A DNA stretch of 64,000 bases from Malaya genurostris (Eukaryota; Arthropoda; Insecta; Diptera; Culicidae), in contig NC_080572.1 of NCBI RefSeq assembly GCF_030247185.1, positions 235,911,336 through 235,975,335 of the forward strand, in the 5' to 3' direction. The notes beneath the pieces are model-generated. The model was not told where the DNA came from. It worked only from the letters and a program-made list of their open reading frames with translations, and searched no databases. The position numbers were made by a program, and so were the translations under genes. Below, one piece after another: positions 12,619-24,275 of the stretch. Position 1 is the first letter of the stretch. Every line of letters starts with the position of its first letter.

Positions 12619-15507
12619 GCGCCACACTGATTGTTAGAACCAGTACCTCTTCTTTTGTTCATTTACTTGCTGCTGTGTGTTTGGTGAACCAGAACAAAAC
12701 AAAAATGGAAAAAAAGCTATGCGGAGAATGCCACTTGCTTATCAACGAATTGGAACCAGTATCGAAAAAATTTAGCAGTTCAATTGATCAAACAATCATA
12801 TCTGTATCGCTTGAGCAGTTATGGGTATTGGTTGAACTCCCACGAGATTCGCTTAGTATCGGAGTAATCTACCTGCCCCCTGATCGTAAAAACGACTCGG
12901 TGAGTATCAATGAGCACATAGACTCCTTGAGTTCGATATCTTTCCGATTAAGCCCCCGCACTCCTGCGCTATTGTTCGGTGACTATAATCAATCCGGTTT
13001 ACGATGGTGTTTTCCTGAAGGCGGATTACCTTTCGTTGATCCACTGCTGTCGCAAATTCCGACTGCCTGCAGCGCTCTTCTCGATGGGTTCAACCTGAAT
13101 GGATTTACCCAGATTAATACATTGCTGAATCGAAACGATCGTCTGTTAGATTTAATACTCGCAAATGATGTCGCTTTACCGGTCATAAACGTTTTCTCGC
13201 CAGTTGAGCCACTGATTGACCTTGACGCGGACCATCCCGCTCTAGGCGTTGAGTTTAGGATACCAACGCCAATTGAGTACGACGAACCATCTATCTCATT
13301 CTCTCTTGACTTTCGTCGAGTCAATTATGCCAAACTGAACGATCTACTTTCCGTTATCGACTGGCGATTCATTGAAAGGACTGCTAATGTCAATGACGCT
13401 GTTGAATGTTTCTGCGATGCTGTAGAAAGTGTTGTTTCTCAAGCTGTTCCAGCTAGTCGTCCACCGCTAAAACCGCCGTGGTCTAATCCACGTTTACGTG
13501 CTCTTAAGCGAACACGTTCTGCCACCTTACGAAAATATTGTAACACTCGTTCGCAGTACATCAAACAACAACTGAATACAGTAACTAGACAGTATCGCCG
13601 TTACAACATTTTTCTATATCGTTGCTATATTAAACGTATTGGAATGAATCTTCGACGAAACCCTAAACGTTTCTGGTCCTTCGTTAACTCAAAAAGGAGA
13701 GAGGTTGGCCTTCCGCACTCTATGTACTTAACCGATGAAACGGCCCGCAACGAAAAGGAAAAGTGCGATTTATTTGCCCGTCATTTTAAACAAACATTCA
13801 ACGAAAGTTCTGCTACACTGATGCAAATAGACGAAGCAGTCACAGATGTGCCTCGTGATATTTTTAATTTCAATATTCCGCTTGTAACCGAAGAAATGGT
13901 TAGAGTCGCATTGAACAAATTGAAGTTGTCGTTCGCTGCTGGACCCGACGGTATTCCCTCATCTGTGCTGAAGCGTTGTGCAGGCGCTCTCAGTTATCCA
14001 CTAGCAAGACTGTTTAACCTTTCAACTCTACAATGTGAGTTTCCTTCTCGATGGAAGTTCTCCTATCTGTTTCCTGTTCACAAAAAAGGTGATAAACGCA
14101 ATGTCTCCAATTATCGAGGAATAACGTCTTTGTGTGCTTGCTCAAAGCTGTTCGAAATTATTGTGAACGATTCCCTCTTTGCCAGCTGTAGGAACTACAT
14201 AGATAACGAGCAGCATGGGTTCTATCCGAAACGTTCGGTGTCATCTAATCTCATGTTGTTCACTTCGAAATGTGTGCAGAGTATGGAAGGCGGATGGCAA
14301 ATCGACGCAGCATATATGGATCTCAAAGCAGCATTTGACCGAGTGGATCATGGAATTCTTCTATCAAAATTGCAACGACTGGGAATCTCATCGATGAGCG
14401 TGAAATGGTTCAGATCCTACCTAACAAACCGTTATGTCAGTGTAAAAGTTGGCTCCTCGACTTCAGAAGTTTTCTCAAACCTGTCCGGAGTTCCGCAAGG
14501 CAGTAATCTTGGACCGCTGCTGTTTTCGATTTTCATGAACGATTTTCTGCTACTATTACCACCGGAATGCAGACTCTCCTATGCCGATGACACAAAAATC
14601 TTTAAAGTTGTCAAATGTCTCCTGGATTGCATTGAGTTACAGGAAATGATTCAAACGTACGTTGAATGGTGCTCAAAGAACTATTTATGTTTAAGTATCG
14701 AGAAATGCTGTATCATCTCCTTCCATCGTAAAACTGATCCAGTCATATTCGTTTATTTCATTGCGGGAAGATCTATGACACGAGTGGAGAATATAAAGGA
14801 TCTTGGTGTCATTCTGGATCAAAAAATGACTTTTAGACTTCATTATGACGAAATTTTAGCCAAAGCCAATCGTCAACTCGGTTTCATCATGAAGATTGCC
14901 TCAGAGTTTCGGGATCCGTTGTGTTTGAGATCTTTGTATTGCTCACTTGTACGCTCTATACTCGAGTCAAACGCTGTGGTGTGGTGTCCTTACCATGCTC
15001 TCTGGAAAACTAGGATTGAAGCTGTTCAACGAAAATTTGTGCGATACGCTCTGCGACTGCTACCGTGGCGTGACCCCATGAATTTACCGCCCTATACCGA
15101 TCGATGTCGTCTATTGAATCTTGAGCCATTGGAAACACGACGAATCATTGCTCAAGCTACATTTGCTGCTAAACTGCTTTTGGGGGATATTGACTGCCCA
15201 CCTTTGCTAATGCGGTTAAATCTCTACGCACCGGAAAGATAACTTCGTCAACGCAACTTTCTGCTCCTGGAATCAAGGAATACGGTTTATGGACAGCACG
15301 AACCTTTTCGCTCTGTCTGTACGAGATTCAACGAGTTTTTCCAGTATTTCGATTTTAATGTGTCGTCACGTGTGTTTCATCAACGTCTACTTGACCTTTT
15401 TCATATTGTGTATCGTGAAAATTAAATTTAGTGTACTTAGTTCATTAATTTTTATTCATTAAGACAAACTATGAATCATAAGAAACAAATAAACAAATAA
15501 ACAAATC
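12619..15507 (+). mobile_element. Non-LTR retrotransposon (Jockey/CR1-like), internally deleted
   Basis: A plus-strand LINE with a 5' leader, one long open frame and a 3' end of AAACAAAT repeats (about 15480-15507). The 3' coding half is collinear with the LINE at 47.9-52.3 kb: the same order of endonuclease, RT and C-terminal motifs, but clearly a diverged family member. The front of ORF2 and nearly all of ORF1 are missing by internal deletion. I could not find a target-site duplication. The 5' boundary is approximate. Confidence 0.85.
12705..15425 (+). pseudogene. ORF1-start/ORF2 fusion: partial endonuclease plus reverse transcriptase
   Basis: The ATG at 12705 opens MEKKLCGECHLLINELEPV, a Cys-x2-Cys start like the zinc-finger head of LINE ORF1 proteins. 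After about 22 residues it passes in frame into the middle of an AP-type endonuclease: GVIYLPPD, FGDYNQ and DADHP are present, but the N-terminal catalytic Asn and Glu blocks are absent. A full RT follows: AAGPDGIPSSVLK, YMDLKAAFDRVDH, SGVPQGSNLGP and YADD (about 14580), then the LINE C-terminal region (PPYTDRCRLL). The long frame stops at TAA 15240-15242, but the same frame continues with LINE-like sequence for 60 codons to TAA 15423-15425, so the first stop is premature. The endonuclease cannot be functional; RT motifs look intact. Retrotransposition in cis is unlikely. Confidence 0.85.
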
Positions 15508-15781
15508 TCAACCCGTTGCAGAATACATTCGATAAATTTGCCGATGAACAAAATCTGAACCTTTCTAAAAATGTTCAGTGTATGTAGGGTGGTTGATAAA
15601 CGGATCAATAGTGGTGATGTATTTGAAATTTATTCGGCACTACATCATTAATAAAAGCACCAAGTGCTGTGATGAAAAATAGATGTAATGATAATAAAAA
15701 CCATTAATAAAACAATCCCAAAGCATGTTATGCAGCTGAAATATTAGCCATACCATGCCATTTAGCTTGAATAACGTACGC
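15508..15781. other. Short non-coding gap
   Basis: Nothing recognised. Confidence 0.4.
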
Positions 15782-15873
15782 AGTAACAGGAGCACAGACA
15801 ACCGCTATGCCAATTCAAACACTGCGCCTACTGTGTGTTCGAGACTTGCTGACAATCCTGCGCTCCTGTTACT
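15782..15873. repeat. Small inverted-repeat element
   Basis: agtaacaggagcaca (15782-15796) is inverted as tgcgctcctgttact (15859-15873), 14 of 15 matching, with a ~60-bp loop. The size fits a minimal MITE or structured remnant. No clear target-site duplication. Confidence 0.45.
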
Positions 15874-15973
15874 TCTATAAGTCAAGTTCATGCTAAATAG
15901 CGTTTTATTGGGTTTAATCTAAGTAGTACAGTGTAATCAACTTGCTGGAATTAAAACAACCTTTAGTCGCTAT

Positions 15974-16201
15974 GTTCCCATTACACAATACAAGTAGGTT
16001 TAGAATTTTCCCTACACAAAAATCTCAGAATTGCGGAAGCAAATAATGTCTTCATGGTAATAACCAAATCATATATATATAACAGGGCTGAAAAGTCACC
16101 ACTTGTGGCTGAACACCCAATTTAAATCTTATTAATTTAATTTTAATTCATATTCCAATGAATAGTTATTTAAAAAAAAAAAAAAAATAAAAAAAAAAAA
16201 A
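15974..16201 (+). mobile_element. 228-bp retroposon with poly(A) and 16-bp target-site duplication
   Basis: The 16-bp direct repeat aacctttagtcgctat at 15958-15973 and 16202-16217 is perfect. The insert ends in a ~30-bp A-run interrupted by one T. This is the hallmark of LINE-mediated insertion. The body has no A or B box that I can see and no coding frame. About 30 bp (near 16085-16115, ctgaaaagtcaccac region) recur inverted at about 31411-31445. It may be a SINE without a tRNA head, a LINE 3' stub, or a retroposed transcript piece. Confidence 0.8.
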
Positions 16202-16217
16202 AACCTTTAGTCGCTAT

Positions 16218-17773
16218 AATCACTATTTGGAATTTGGCAAAAATATGTTTGTTCATATCAAAAACATTGCTTGCATCGAAAATATTGCAGTCATTATTTC
16301 TCAGTTGCGGAGCAGTTGCGTTATTCAGTAAAGATTTTCTATTGATAAAAATATAATAATTAAATCTTGTACGAATCACTTCGGTGTCGAACTGAAGCGT
16401 AGCGGAAATTTAGCATCGAAGTATCATCGGAGACTATTCTCACTTTCGATTATCTCTTCAGCGATATTTCTTTGGATGAAAATTCGTCATCAAGTTTCGC
16501 TGACACAAAAAATCACTTGTGAACTGCGAGGTTCAGAGTTTTGTGGATGCTTGTTTCATGCATGAAAGTATATGAAGTGATTTTTTCAGTCACTCAGTTT
16601 TCTTTAGAAAATCTCTAGAACTGATTTTTTCACGCGTGATAGTAAAATGACCTTTTGCTGATCATGATTTTCACACCACTGGGTGGATGAGAAGGATTTT
16701 ATTTTGACACCTGGCCCTGTATAGTGTAGAGTCGACATTTTTGATGCAAAAAGTAAAGCAGTAATACACTATCTGCACTAAACAGAGGATATTTCCCTTC
16801 GATTTGCGAGCAAGAAATCCTAATAGTTCTTTAGAAAACTTTTGAGCCATTAGAAGGGCTGATTTTGTGTAACGTTGTCCTCTTTTCGTTGTTTTTTCAG
16901 CAATGCAAATGACTGGCAGCTGTGACCAATCGCTCTTGTCGGAGGCGAAACTAGCTTTGCAAACGACACAACATACATCACCTGATTTCGTTTGTAGCTT
17001 TTTCACTAATGGGCGGTCCTAACGGCTATAAAAATAGTCGCATACAGAATTGTAATGTCGATTATTTTATTTCGGATTTGCATTTCATTGAAAGAAACTA
17101 TCAGGATACTGTACGGGACACTCCTGCCTTTCAGAAGGACCAAATTGTGGAACTCACTATGATATTCAACACTTTTCGGAACATTTTTCTCGAACGATTT
17201 GTTGTACAGCAGCAGATATTTTTTTCTCTTCCTCAGAACACGTTCTGATTGGCTGGTGTTGACATGGGTCAAATGAGACAGGTTTTTTCAATAGTGTACA
17301 ATTGAAATACTTCAATGCTTTTTCTTTACAGGCTTAAGTTGAAAATTTTCGATTCTAGGTAGTTAGATTATATAAATCCTTTCACAGATCACTGAGCTAT
17401 GAGCTTTAAAAATACGAGAAAGGCAACCGCGCCTTATGGATGATTATCCCCTTTGATACTCGTTTTTACCAAACATTTCAGAAAAGTTTAATTTTGAATT
17501 ATTTGAGATTATGTCACACAACTGATAATTTTATAATAAAATTGTGATCATATTTCCGATGGCGTGTAGCAAAAATTATGTTGATTCGTTAGATACAACA
17601 AGAGATATTCACGATCAAAAACTTATCACTCTCTCAGAGGGTAAATTTTGAAAAGGCACCCCATAGTGAAGTAAGTCGTATTCACGACAAAATGGGTCTT
17701 ATCCGGATACATAATTTTCGACTTGAAATTCTTAACGGATTTTTGACTCTTATCTCAAGGTTGATATCTATCA
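16218..17773. other. Non-coding stretch with unassigned short frames
   Basis: Two adjoining minus-strand frames (16671-17006, 17006-17272) with a Cys-x2-Cys in the first hint at a decayed coding segment, but I recognise no family and would not call a gene. No other signal seen. Confidence 0.35.
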
Positions 17774-17949
17774 CCCTTATTCTGCATTTTTATCGAATCG
17801 GATTATTTTGATCAAATGCAAACTTTTGCATTCTGTATCTCGATCGAGTTTGAGTTTCCCATACATAAATATTACCCGTTAGAATTACAGAATGCAAATT
17901 TTGACATTCGATCGAAATAATCCGATTCGATCGAAGTACAGAATAGGGG
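17774..17949. mobile_element. MITE, 176 bp, long imperfect terminal inverted repeats
   Basis: The left end starts cccttattctgca and the right end finishes agaatagggg. The inverted match continues through tcgaatcggattattttgat (left) and its counterpart (right) for about 50 bp. The interior also carries an inverted pair ttgcattctgta / tacagaatgcaa. There is no coding capacity. Superfamily unassigned because no clear TSD is visible. Confidence 0.6.
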
Positions 17950-18300
17950 CATATATTTCTATTCTATTTTATATCACTTATTAAAACTATATTTACTAAA
18001 ATTTTAAGAAAACGTGCTTTATATATAGCGAAACAATCAAATAGATGCAATAAAGACGGTGTATTCGTTTTTCATTTTTGTGTTAAACTTTATAGTCTAG
18101 CTTAGCCCCGCGGTTCCTGAAATATTGGTTTTGAGTTGATCACTTCATCGCGACTTTGTACGAAAAGTAATGCATAATTTTGCAAATCACAAATTGGGAA
18201 TTGTAGCTAAAGATTGAAACTCCACAACGGTATAGCCAACTTGGGAAAAGCCCAATTGAAATGGATGTTTTTTTTTAATTTCCTAAAACTGTCCGATTTA
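17950..18300. other. Short non-coding gap
   Basis: No gene. A ~20-bp stretch near 18240-18260 (gggaaaagcccaattgaa) is the reverse complement of part of the LINE 3' hairpin at 52189-52208. This suggests a minus-strand remnant of such a 3' end, but the match is too short to assign. Confidence 0.3.
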
Positions 18301-18500
18301 GCCCCGGTCTCCCCTACACCACTTCTGTGATTAAGTCTCCGGAACCGGAAAAGACAGACATGTGATCTTCTAAATTTGCCCACTAGCCAATAGTAACCTT
18401 CATACGAGCCTAAGCTTGTTGAAATTGGTTAAGTCATATTTGAGAAAATTGAGTGTTTAACAAAACTGTCCGGTTAGTCAGTTACGTCACTTTTACTACT
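18301..18500. repeat. Solo, diverged copy of the ~169-bp array sub-repeat
   Basis: The order of blocks matches the array sub-repeat: gtctccggaaccgga, gacatgtgatcttc, catacgagcctaagcttgtt, tgagaaaattgag, gtcagttacgtcactt. Substitutions are numerous, and there is neither a CA tract nor the palindrome. It is an old, single copy outside the array. Confidence 0.75.
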
Positions 18501-19729
18501 AGCAAGGGGCAGAGGCGGGCCCAATAGGAGATTGATTATACCTATTATCTTTCTCCGAACAGGACCAGCCCTCAAGCCATGTGGAATCCGGCGGCAAAAA
18601 AATGTAGCCAAGAGTAGATCCACTATCCATGCCGTAAAAGGCCACAAATGCAGGAATTTCTCTTTTCCTACTTTCAGTTACTGGAACTCTTGTTTACTAA
18701 ACTATCACTTGTTCCAACAAAGTGTTCTTATTTATTCTTAATTTTAGCCTAACTTATAATAATTTACGCTTGAATGTTAGTGAACCCAATTTGTCCGTGT
18801 TTCTATTTGAAGTGTAACGATTCGTTTGAAATAAAATTGTTCCACTAGAATAATTTGCCTAATTGTATTGATCTAGCACACATATTTTCTTACTAAATAA
18901 ACTGTTTTAATGCTTTGGTGTTTGTATGACCGACTAGGAATCTATCCGAGAGAAATACGATTTATATAACCTGGGTGATGGTTGTCTTGGATATTTTTAG
19001 TTGAAATAGTTGAAGTTTCAGGGCTAGGTATAAGGTAGAAAGTCAGGACGAGTCAAGTTGAAGATTTGTCTTGGAACTTTTAGGATGAGAGTAGCGACGG
19101 AACATAAAGTTTCACTGTGAGACAAACCGAGGGCCACTAAACTAGAGCGATAGTTATTCGTTAGCATCGGTTCATTCGGAAATAAATAAATAATGAAATA
19201 TAAATTCAATTAGGCTATCTTCTTCTTTTATCATTATTATAGCACTTCAGTATAGAAGTAATTGACAGTTAATTAAATAACTCCAAATTTCTCTCTCGGA
19301 AACCGGCTGCCTAGAGATTGAGGAAAAATGTATAAGATTAAAAACAAACATTTCGCTAGAAATTTACCAACACATTTTGAATATTATGAATCAGATGCTC
19401 AGTCACTAGTAGTAGCAAGTGTTTAACTGACATTCCTTCTTTTCCCACAATGACCAGCATGGGCGTGACCATCTACATTATTGGTCAAATATCATGCAAT
19501 TGGTTCGGTATGTAATTTCAATTGGTTTTTTGATCAATCTCGGAAAACTTACGGGCGGTACTAGCATCTCCGGAAGTGTTATTCTTTTGATCTTCGAGCG
19601 TAGTCAATAATCAAATAAATAATTGAGCGAATAGAAAAAGGAAAAATATAAACACTTACATACACACGGATCGAGTGTTCAGCAACTAACTAATTTTCCT
19701 GTTTTTTTTCACATCGTCGCTCTAACTGA
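18501..19729. other. Non-coding stretch
   Basis: No feature supported. An open frame at 18532-18741 has no recognisable motif. Confidence 0.4.
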
Positions 19730-20035
19730 CTGTTTGAAATTTTTAACACATTTCACCTCGTAACTCAGGAACCGTAAGTCGGATCAGGGTGAAATTCAAT
19801 AGCAACTCATGAAACAGAAAACCTTTCATTTGGGCCTAAAACTGTGAAAATCGATGCTGCCATCTCTGAGAAAATCGAGTGACATTATTTGACACATGCA
19901 CACACATGCTTACTTACATACAAACACGCACAGACTCAACTCGACGAACTGAGTGGAATGGTATATGACATTTGGCTCTTCGGGCTTTACTAGTGTTGGT
20001 ATGCATAACCTTTTTATAAGCAAAAAGCAAAAACC
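19730..20035 (-). repeat. CA-linked dispersed repeat copy
   Basis: Contains aggaaccgtaagtcggatca, a gccatctctgagaaaatcgag block, a degenerate CA tract (about 19893-19935), then ctcgacgaactgagtggaat and a ggtatatgaca stretch. This is the same order as the 3' part of an array unit, so it is a diverged dispersed relative. Confidence 0.7.
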
Positions 20036-20732
20036 GTTGTATTCTTGAAAACAAACAAAAACGTAAGATTTTTTCAAACAAAAGCGTTAGTTGAAATAAC
20101 AAATTATTTTCTCAAGTTTTTTTCTTTCAACTGAATATTTGGTGAATTTAAAGCACTAAAAATAGAAACTTTATTTAAGTTCGTTCATTTAAAACGAACT
20201 TAAAAATTTTCAAATTAAATTTACTTTGAAATTGTTTGTCAAGAAATTGACAGGAACGAACAAATATAATATTTGTTATCTTCATCAAAATATAGATTGA
20301 AATAAACTATTTCACTAAGATCATTTTTCTTATTGTTTAGTAGTTTTAAGAAACAGAATTTATAATATTCATCAAAATTTTCTTTTGCCACCATTTCAAT
20401 GAAATGAATCGTTGAGTTAAACCGAAAATTGGATGGTTTGACAATTTTTTTCTCTGCGTGTATTCGCAACAGCTAACGAGTTACTATGATGTGAAGAAAG
20501 TGCATGACAAATGCACTCGCCCTTTTTAAAATTATTCTTTTCAATTTGCGCAAAATTATGGTTTGCCATAATGAAGACGTGTACAAATATCAAAATGAAG
20601 GAAATGATTTGTTTTAGTCTTGTTAATACGTAGATCCGTCTTGAGTTACTATTAAATTTAATCAGTATCTATCGAGGAAAACAGATTGTGAAATGACAAA
20701 CGAATGAAATTATGTAATGTAAATCGCAAAAA
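20036..20732. other. Non-coding stretch with repeat fragment
   Basis: Positions 20510-20620 resemble 205-330. Otherwise very AT-rich, with no gene recognised. Confidence 0.4.
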
Positions 20733-20990
20733 TGTTACCGCCGAGACGGGACTTAAACCCGTAGCTAGCTCCTAACCGTAGAAATTCTTTTTACAATTAA
20801 ACTTGTGTTTTCTGTTGGATGGGTTTTCACAGAGATAGGTTTGCGGCCAAGTAAAGCAAAGCATGCTTGGTTCCTCTAGCGCATTAAGCTATCTTTTCAG
20901 ATGTTGTCATTTGCAATTTCTCCGGTTAGGAGCTAGCTGCTGGTTCGAGTCCCGTCTCTGCGGTAACATTTTCGCGGTTTTTTATTACAT
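20733..20990. repeat. Two tRNA-like SINE segments in inverted orientation
   Basis: Minus strand, 20733-20790: gttaggagctagctacgggt followed by ttaagtcccgtctcggcggt. Plus strand, 20922-20990: ttaggagctagctgctggtt then cgagtcccgtctctgcggta. Both end in a gtaacattttCGCG-like tail and a tacatag/tacataa motif, so they are two copies of one tRNA-related family facing each other. They contain a B-box-like GGTTCGAGTCC but no full tRNA fold. 61495-61640 is a third relative. Confidence 0.65.
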
Positions 20991-22789
20991 AGTCGAATTC
21001 TTTTTTAATTTTTTTCCTTCGTTAGATACTGATCAAATTTAAATTGAAGAGAGTCAATTCCGATTTTGTCATCTTCAAAGGGATTTTTCTCTGATATCCA
21101 GAAAAAAAAGATTCATATTTGATTGTTTCCTTTTCTTTTTAGCGTGTTCTTCTGTAAACTCAGGTTGAAAATCAAGCATCTTTATGAAACCTTTTAGAAT
21201 AAGCGTTGTCTTACAGTTTCAATTTATGCGGTCTTTCAGTAGTTTACTAATGGTTTACGTTCGAGTTCCCATCAAACCAAGCGGTGTATGTGTAAAGTCA
21301 TGTCGTTTATATGTTTCCCATTTTTTAATTCCAAAATTGTGTCTAAGAAAGTAGAAAGCTATTTAATCTCGGGAAGCCAACCGTGAAATGATCCCCGTCT
21401 CATATTTGTCATGCTGCTGCCAACGAGTTGACATAAAAGAGCGGCGCACCTTACGAAGTTAAACATTACTTTTATCACTTTATTCATTATGTTCTTCTAT
21501 TCACTGTAGATACTGCAAAAAACCATTACAACACATATACATCCTATGACAGCAGCGCAAACCAATTAAGCTAACAGGAAAGAGAGAAACTCTTTCATCT
21601 TCCTCAGATTACCAAAGCATGAAACCATAAAATCACTTTTTTCTTCTGCCGAAGAAACTTAATTGCGCTTCGTAATCATTTAGCATCCAGACTACTCGTA
21701 GCACTGAACACACACTGAAACAATAAACAATTTCCGATAGAAGCAAGTGAAACAGGAATGTGAGTTCCTCACATCCGAAAACCCACCAACTATCTTCACT
21801 TGATTTTTACCCGACTACGTCTTTTCTTCTTCTTATCTTGAAAACTATGGGACCACTGGTCTACGACCGCTTATTTCCTATTGCTGTTGAGCTTCCGGTT
21901 TCGTTTTCTCCTGGTGTTCCACACATCCTACTCGAGCTCGCCACACTCCCCCAATTGAGAAATGGGGAATGTACTTCGTTTTAAAATCAAAAAGCTCGAT
22001 GCCAACCGGATGTGCGGATTGTGTGGAAGTTATTTCGGCTGTCGTTGACTCCGCTGCCTGCCAACCCAGTATGGTTTCCCTTTGTCAAATTCACGGTTCT
22101 GAAAGTAAAGAAAAACACAAGAAAGGGCGTAAGCGATTAGCGTATGAAAACCGGTAAAATGAGATCTTAGATCGGTGGGGTTTCTTATGTGGTTGGAACT
22201 GTAGTAATGCCGAGACTTGAGAAGTACAAAATTAGCACAACCGCTTCTTGGAAAAGCACCTCAACGGGTTTCAGTAAGTAACGTCGTTCGTTCCGGTTAC
22301 TGGGGGGGCGGATCTCTCTCGTTACACCTGTTTAACTTTAAATTCGGAATTATTTAGGAAGGTGGGTCGTTGAAATAGCATGCATACAATTCGAACAGAC
22401 GGCTTGCGGTAGGCTTGCTCGAGGGGAGTACAGGGTGCATAATCAAGAAACAATTTCTTGGAACACAAACAAGCTGGAGCGGAAAAAACATAAATTACTT
22501 TTAAGACTAATTTTAACGTATTCAAAAATATGCTAATTTTAGAAGAAGTCTGGTGAGGCAGTACGGAAAAGGATTCTGTTCAATACAATAGCAACTATTT
22601 TCACCAGACGGATCAAGCAATTTCTACATGTCTTGCAACACTTTCCATTTCCTACTAGACCAGACGAAATTTGTTTCGAATTTCAAATTTAAAACACAAT
22701 CATGATTCTGCTTCAATATTAGGCTAGGTTTTTTACCTTTTTTTATATATATAAAAAATAGGTATAGAATTCGCTCAAACTTTAGAAAA
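20991..22789. other. Non-coding stretch
   Basis: I see no gene. 21400-22200 is somewhat less AT-rich and holds short plus-strand frames (21760-21984, 21969-22157) without recognisable domains. It could contain UTR or regulatory DNA of an unseen gene; nothing in the sequence settles this. Confidence 0.35.
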
Positions 22790-23560
22790 ATTTTCCGAGG
22801 CCCGGAGGGTCGAATGTCATATATTAATCGATTCAGCTCGACGAACTGAGCAAATGTCCGTGTGTGTGTGTCTGTATGTGTGTTGTCAACTAAGAGGTAG
22901 AGATCTCAGAGATGGCTTGACCGATTTTGATCAAACCAGTCGCAAATCAAAGGTCTCTCCGTCACCCAGAACGCTATTAAATGGTTTTGAGATCGGATGT
23001 TTACTTTTTGAGTTATACGAAGTTTTATGTCAAAATTGTTTTTTGACAGTATCTGTCACAATTGACCTTGAAAACAAAATATATTTTCAGACTTAGATTC
23101 CGCACGGTAATACCTATCCAACAAGCCATAGATTGTTAAAATCCGTCCATTTTTAACGGAGATATCGAAGTTTTTGGGTAAGCGATTTTTTCCTCTATTC
23201 CAGCAGTAAAAGTTTTGAGCGCTGTCTGGCAAAGAAATGCTTGGGAGCAACTTAAAATGCGATTTTTTATACTGTTACATACGTTTGTGTTTAGGTACCC
23301 AAAAGACTGTGTACAGCATGATATTTTGCCTCGGACTAATTTTAGCACGGTTCGTTTTTGGCAACATAATCGTTCGAATATGTCATATGTAAACGAGATG
23401 ATGGCAGAATTTTCGAGTTGAAAGCAATTCCATAATTATATTGATTTAAACTACTTACAGCAATAAATGATGGAAGAACATAAGTGCCATATACCATTCG
23501 AATCAGTTCGTCGAGATCAGCAGATGCGTGTGTGACAAATAATTTCACTTAATTTTTTCG
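22790..23560 (+). repeat. CA-linked dispersed repeat, two core motifs
   Basis: Core motif plus dinucleotide tract at 22837-22885 (cagctcgacgaactgagcaa, then GT repeats) and a second core at 23495-23540 (accattcgaatcagttcgtc followed by gagatcagcagatgcgtgtg). A gagatggcttgaccgatttt block lies between. The orientation is opposite to the array units. Confidence 0.65.
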
Positions 23561-24275
23561 GAGATGACTCAACCGTTTTCTACAAACTCAGATTCATACG
23601 ATAATATTTAATATTTATTTATTTCGTCAAGCAAATGTAGACTACATATAAATGGTTTACTTAGATTCTACGCATTATTTCTACGACTAAGCTGTAATTT
23701 CATTTCATTTTTGGACATACCAAGGTCAAGATGTTCGCAATATTGATTGTAGTGGCGATTCGATTGATTGGGCTATATTTTGCATAATTTGTTCTAATGT
23801 TTCTTTCTAAAAATAATTTCCTGATTCGTAATTGACGGTTAGGTGTATAAAAATTTAATTGCGATAATAAAGAAGGTGATTGAATGGGTTGAGAAATAAT
23901 GTCGCTGTTAAAAAAAAGCATTGCAAGGCCGCGGCGTTCTTTAAGTGTTTGAATATTGATGAGCATGCAGCGTGCTTCATATGGTGGTAAAGGAAATGCT
24001 ATCCAGTTTAATTTACGAAGTGCATATAAAAAAAATTGTTTTAGATTCGATGCGTTCTTCGTGAATAATATTGTATGGATTCCATACTAGGCTGCAATAT
24101 TCCAAAATAGGTCTGACATATGTACTGTATAATAATTTAATTGTGTATGGGTCCTGAAAGTTATGACTGAAGCGTTTAATAAAGCCCAGCATGCTATTTG
24201 CTATTATTGATTACGGTATTATAGTATTCCACAAAAGTGAGCTTGGAGTCTAAAAATCGTATACTCCCAAACAAG
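23561..24275 (-). pseudogene. LINE 3' fragment: RT C-terminal region
   Basis: On the minus strand, conceptual translation of 24275-23980 gives pieces such as MLGFIKRFSHNFQDPY and RPILEYCSLVWNPY, and a second frame (23966-23700) continues with LLSQLNFYTPN and RKLFLERN. These match the order of the C-terminal region in the LINE at 48.6-52.1 kb (GFIFKIAKEFKDPY, SVVWSPY, LLSRVNINVPP), so this is the tail of a third, more distant LINE. A frame change near 23970 shows decay. No endonuclease or YADD block is present. Confidence 0.7.

Noticed and set aside
16671..17272. Two adjoining minus-strand frames as one zinc-finger protein
   Set aside because: One Cys-x2-Cys only, no His/Cys partners, and no support from neighbouring frames.
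18230..18262. LINE 3' end on the minus strand
   Set aside because: Only about 20 bp match the 52.2-kb hairpin, with no tail or coding remnant nearby.
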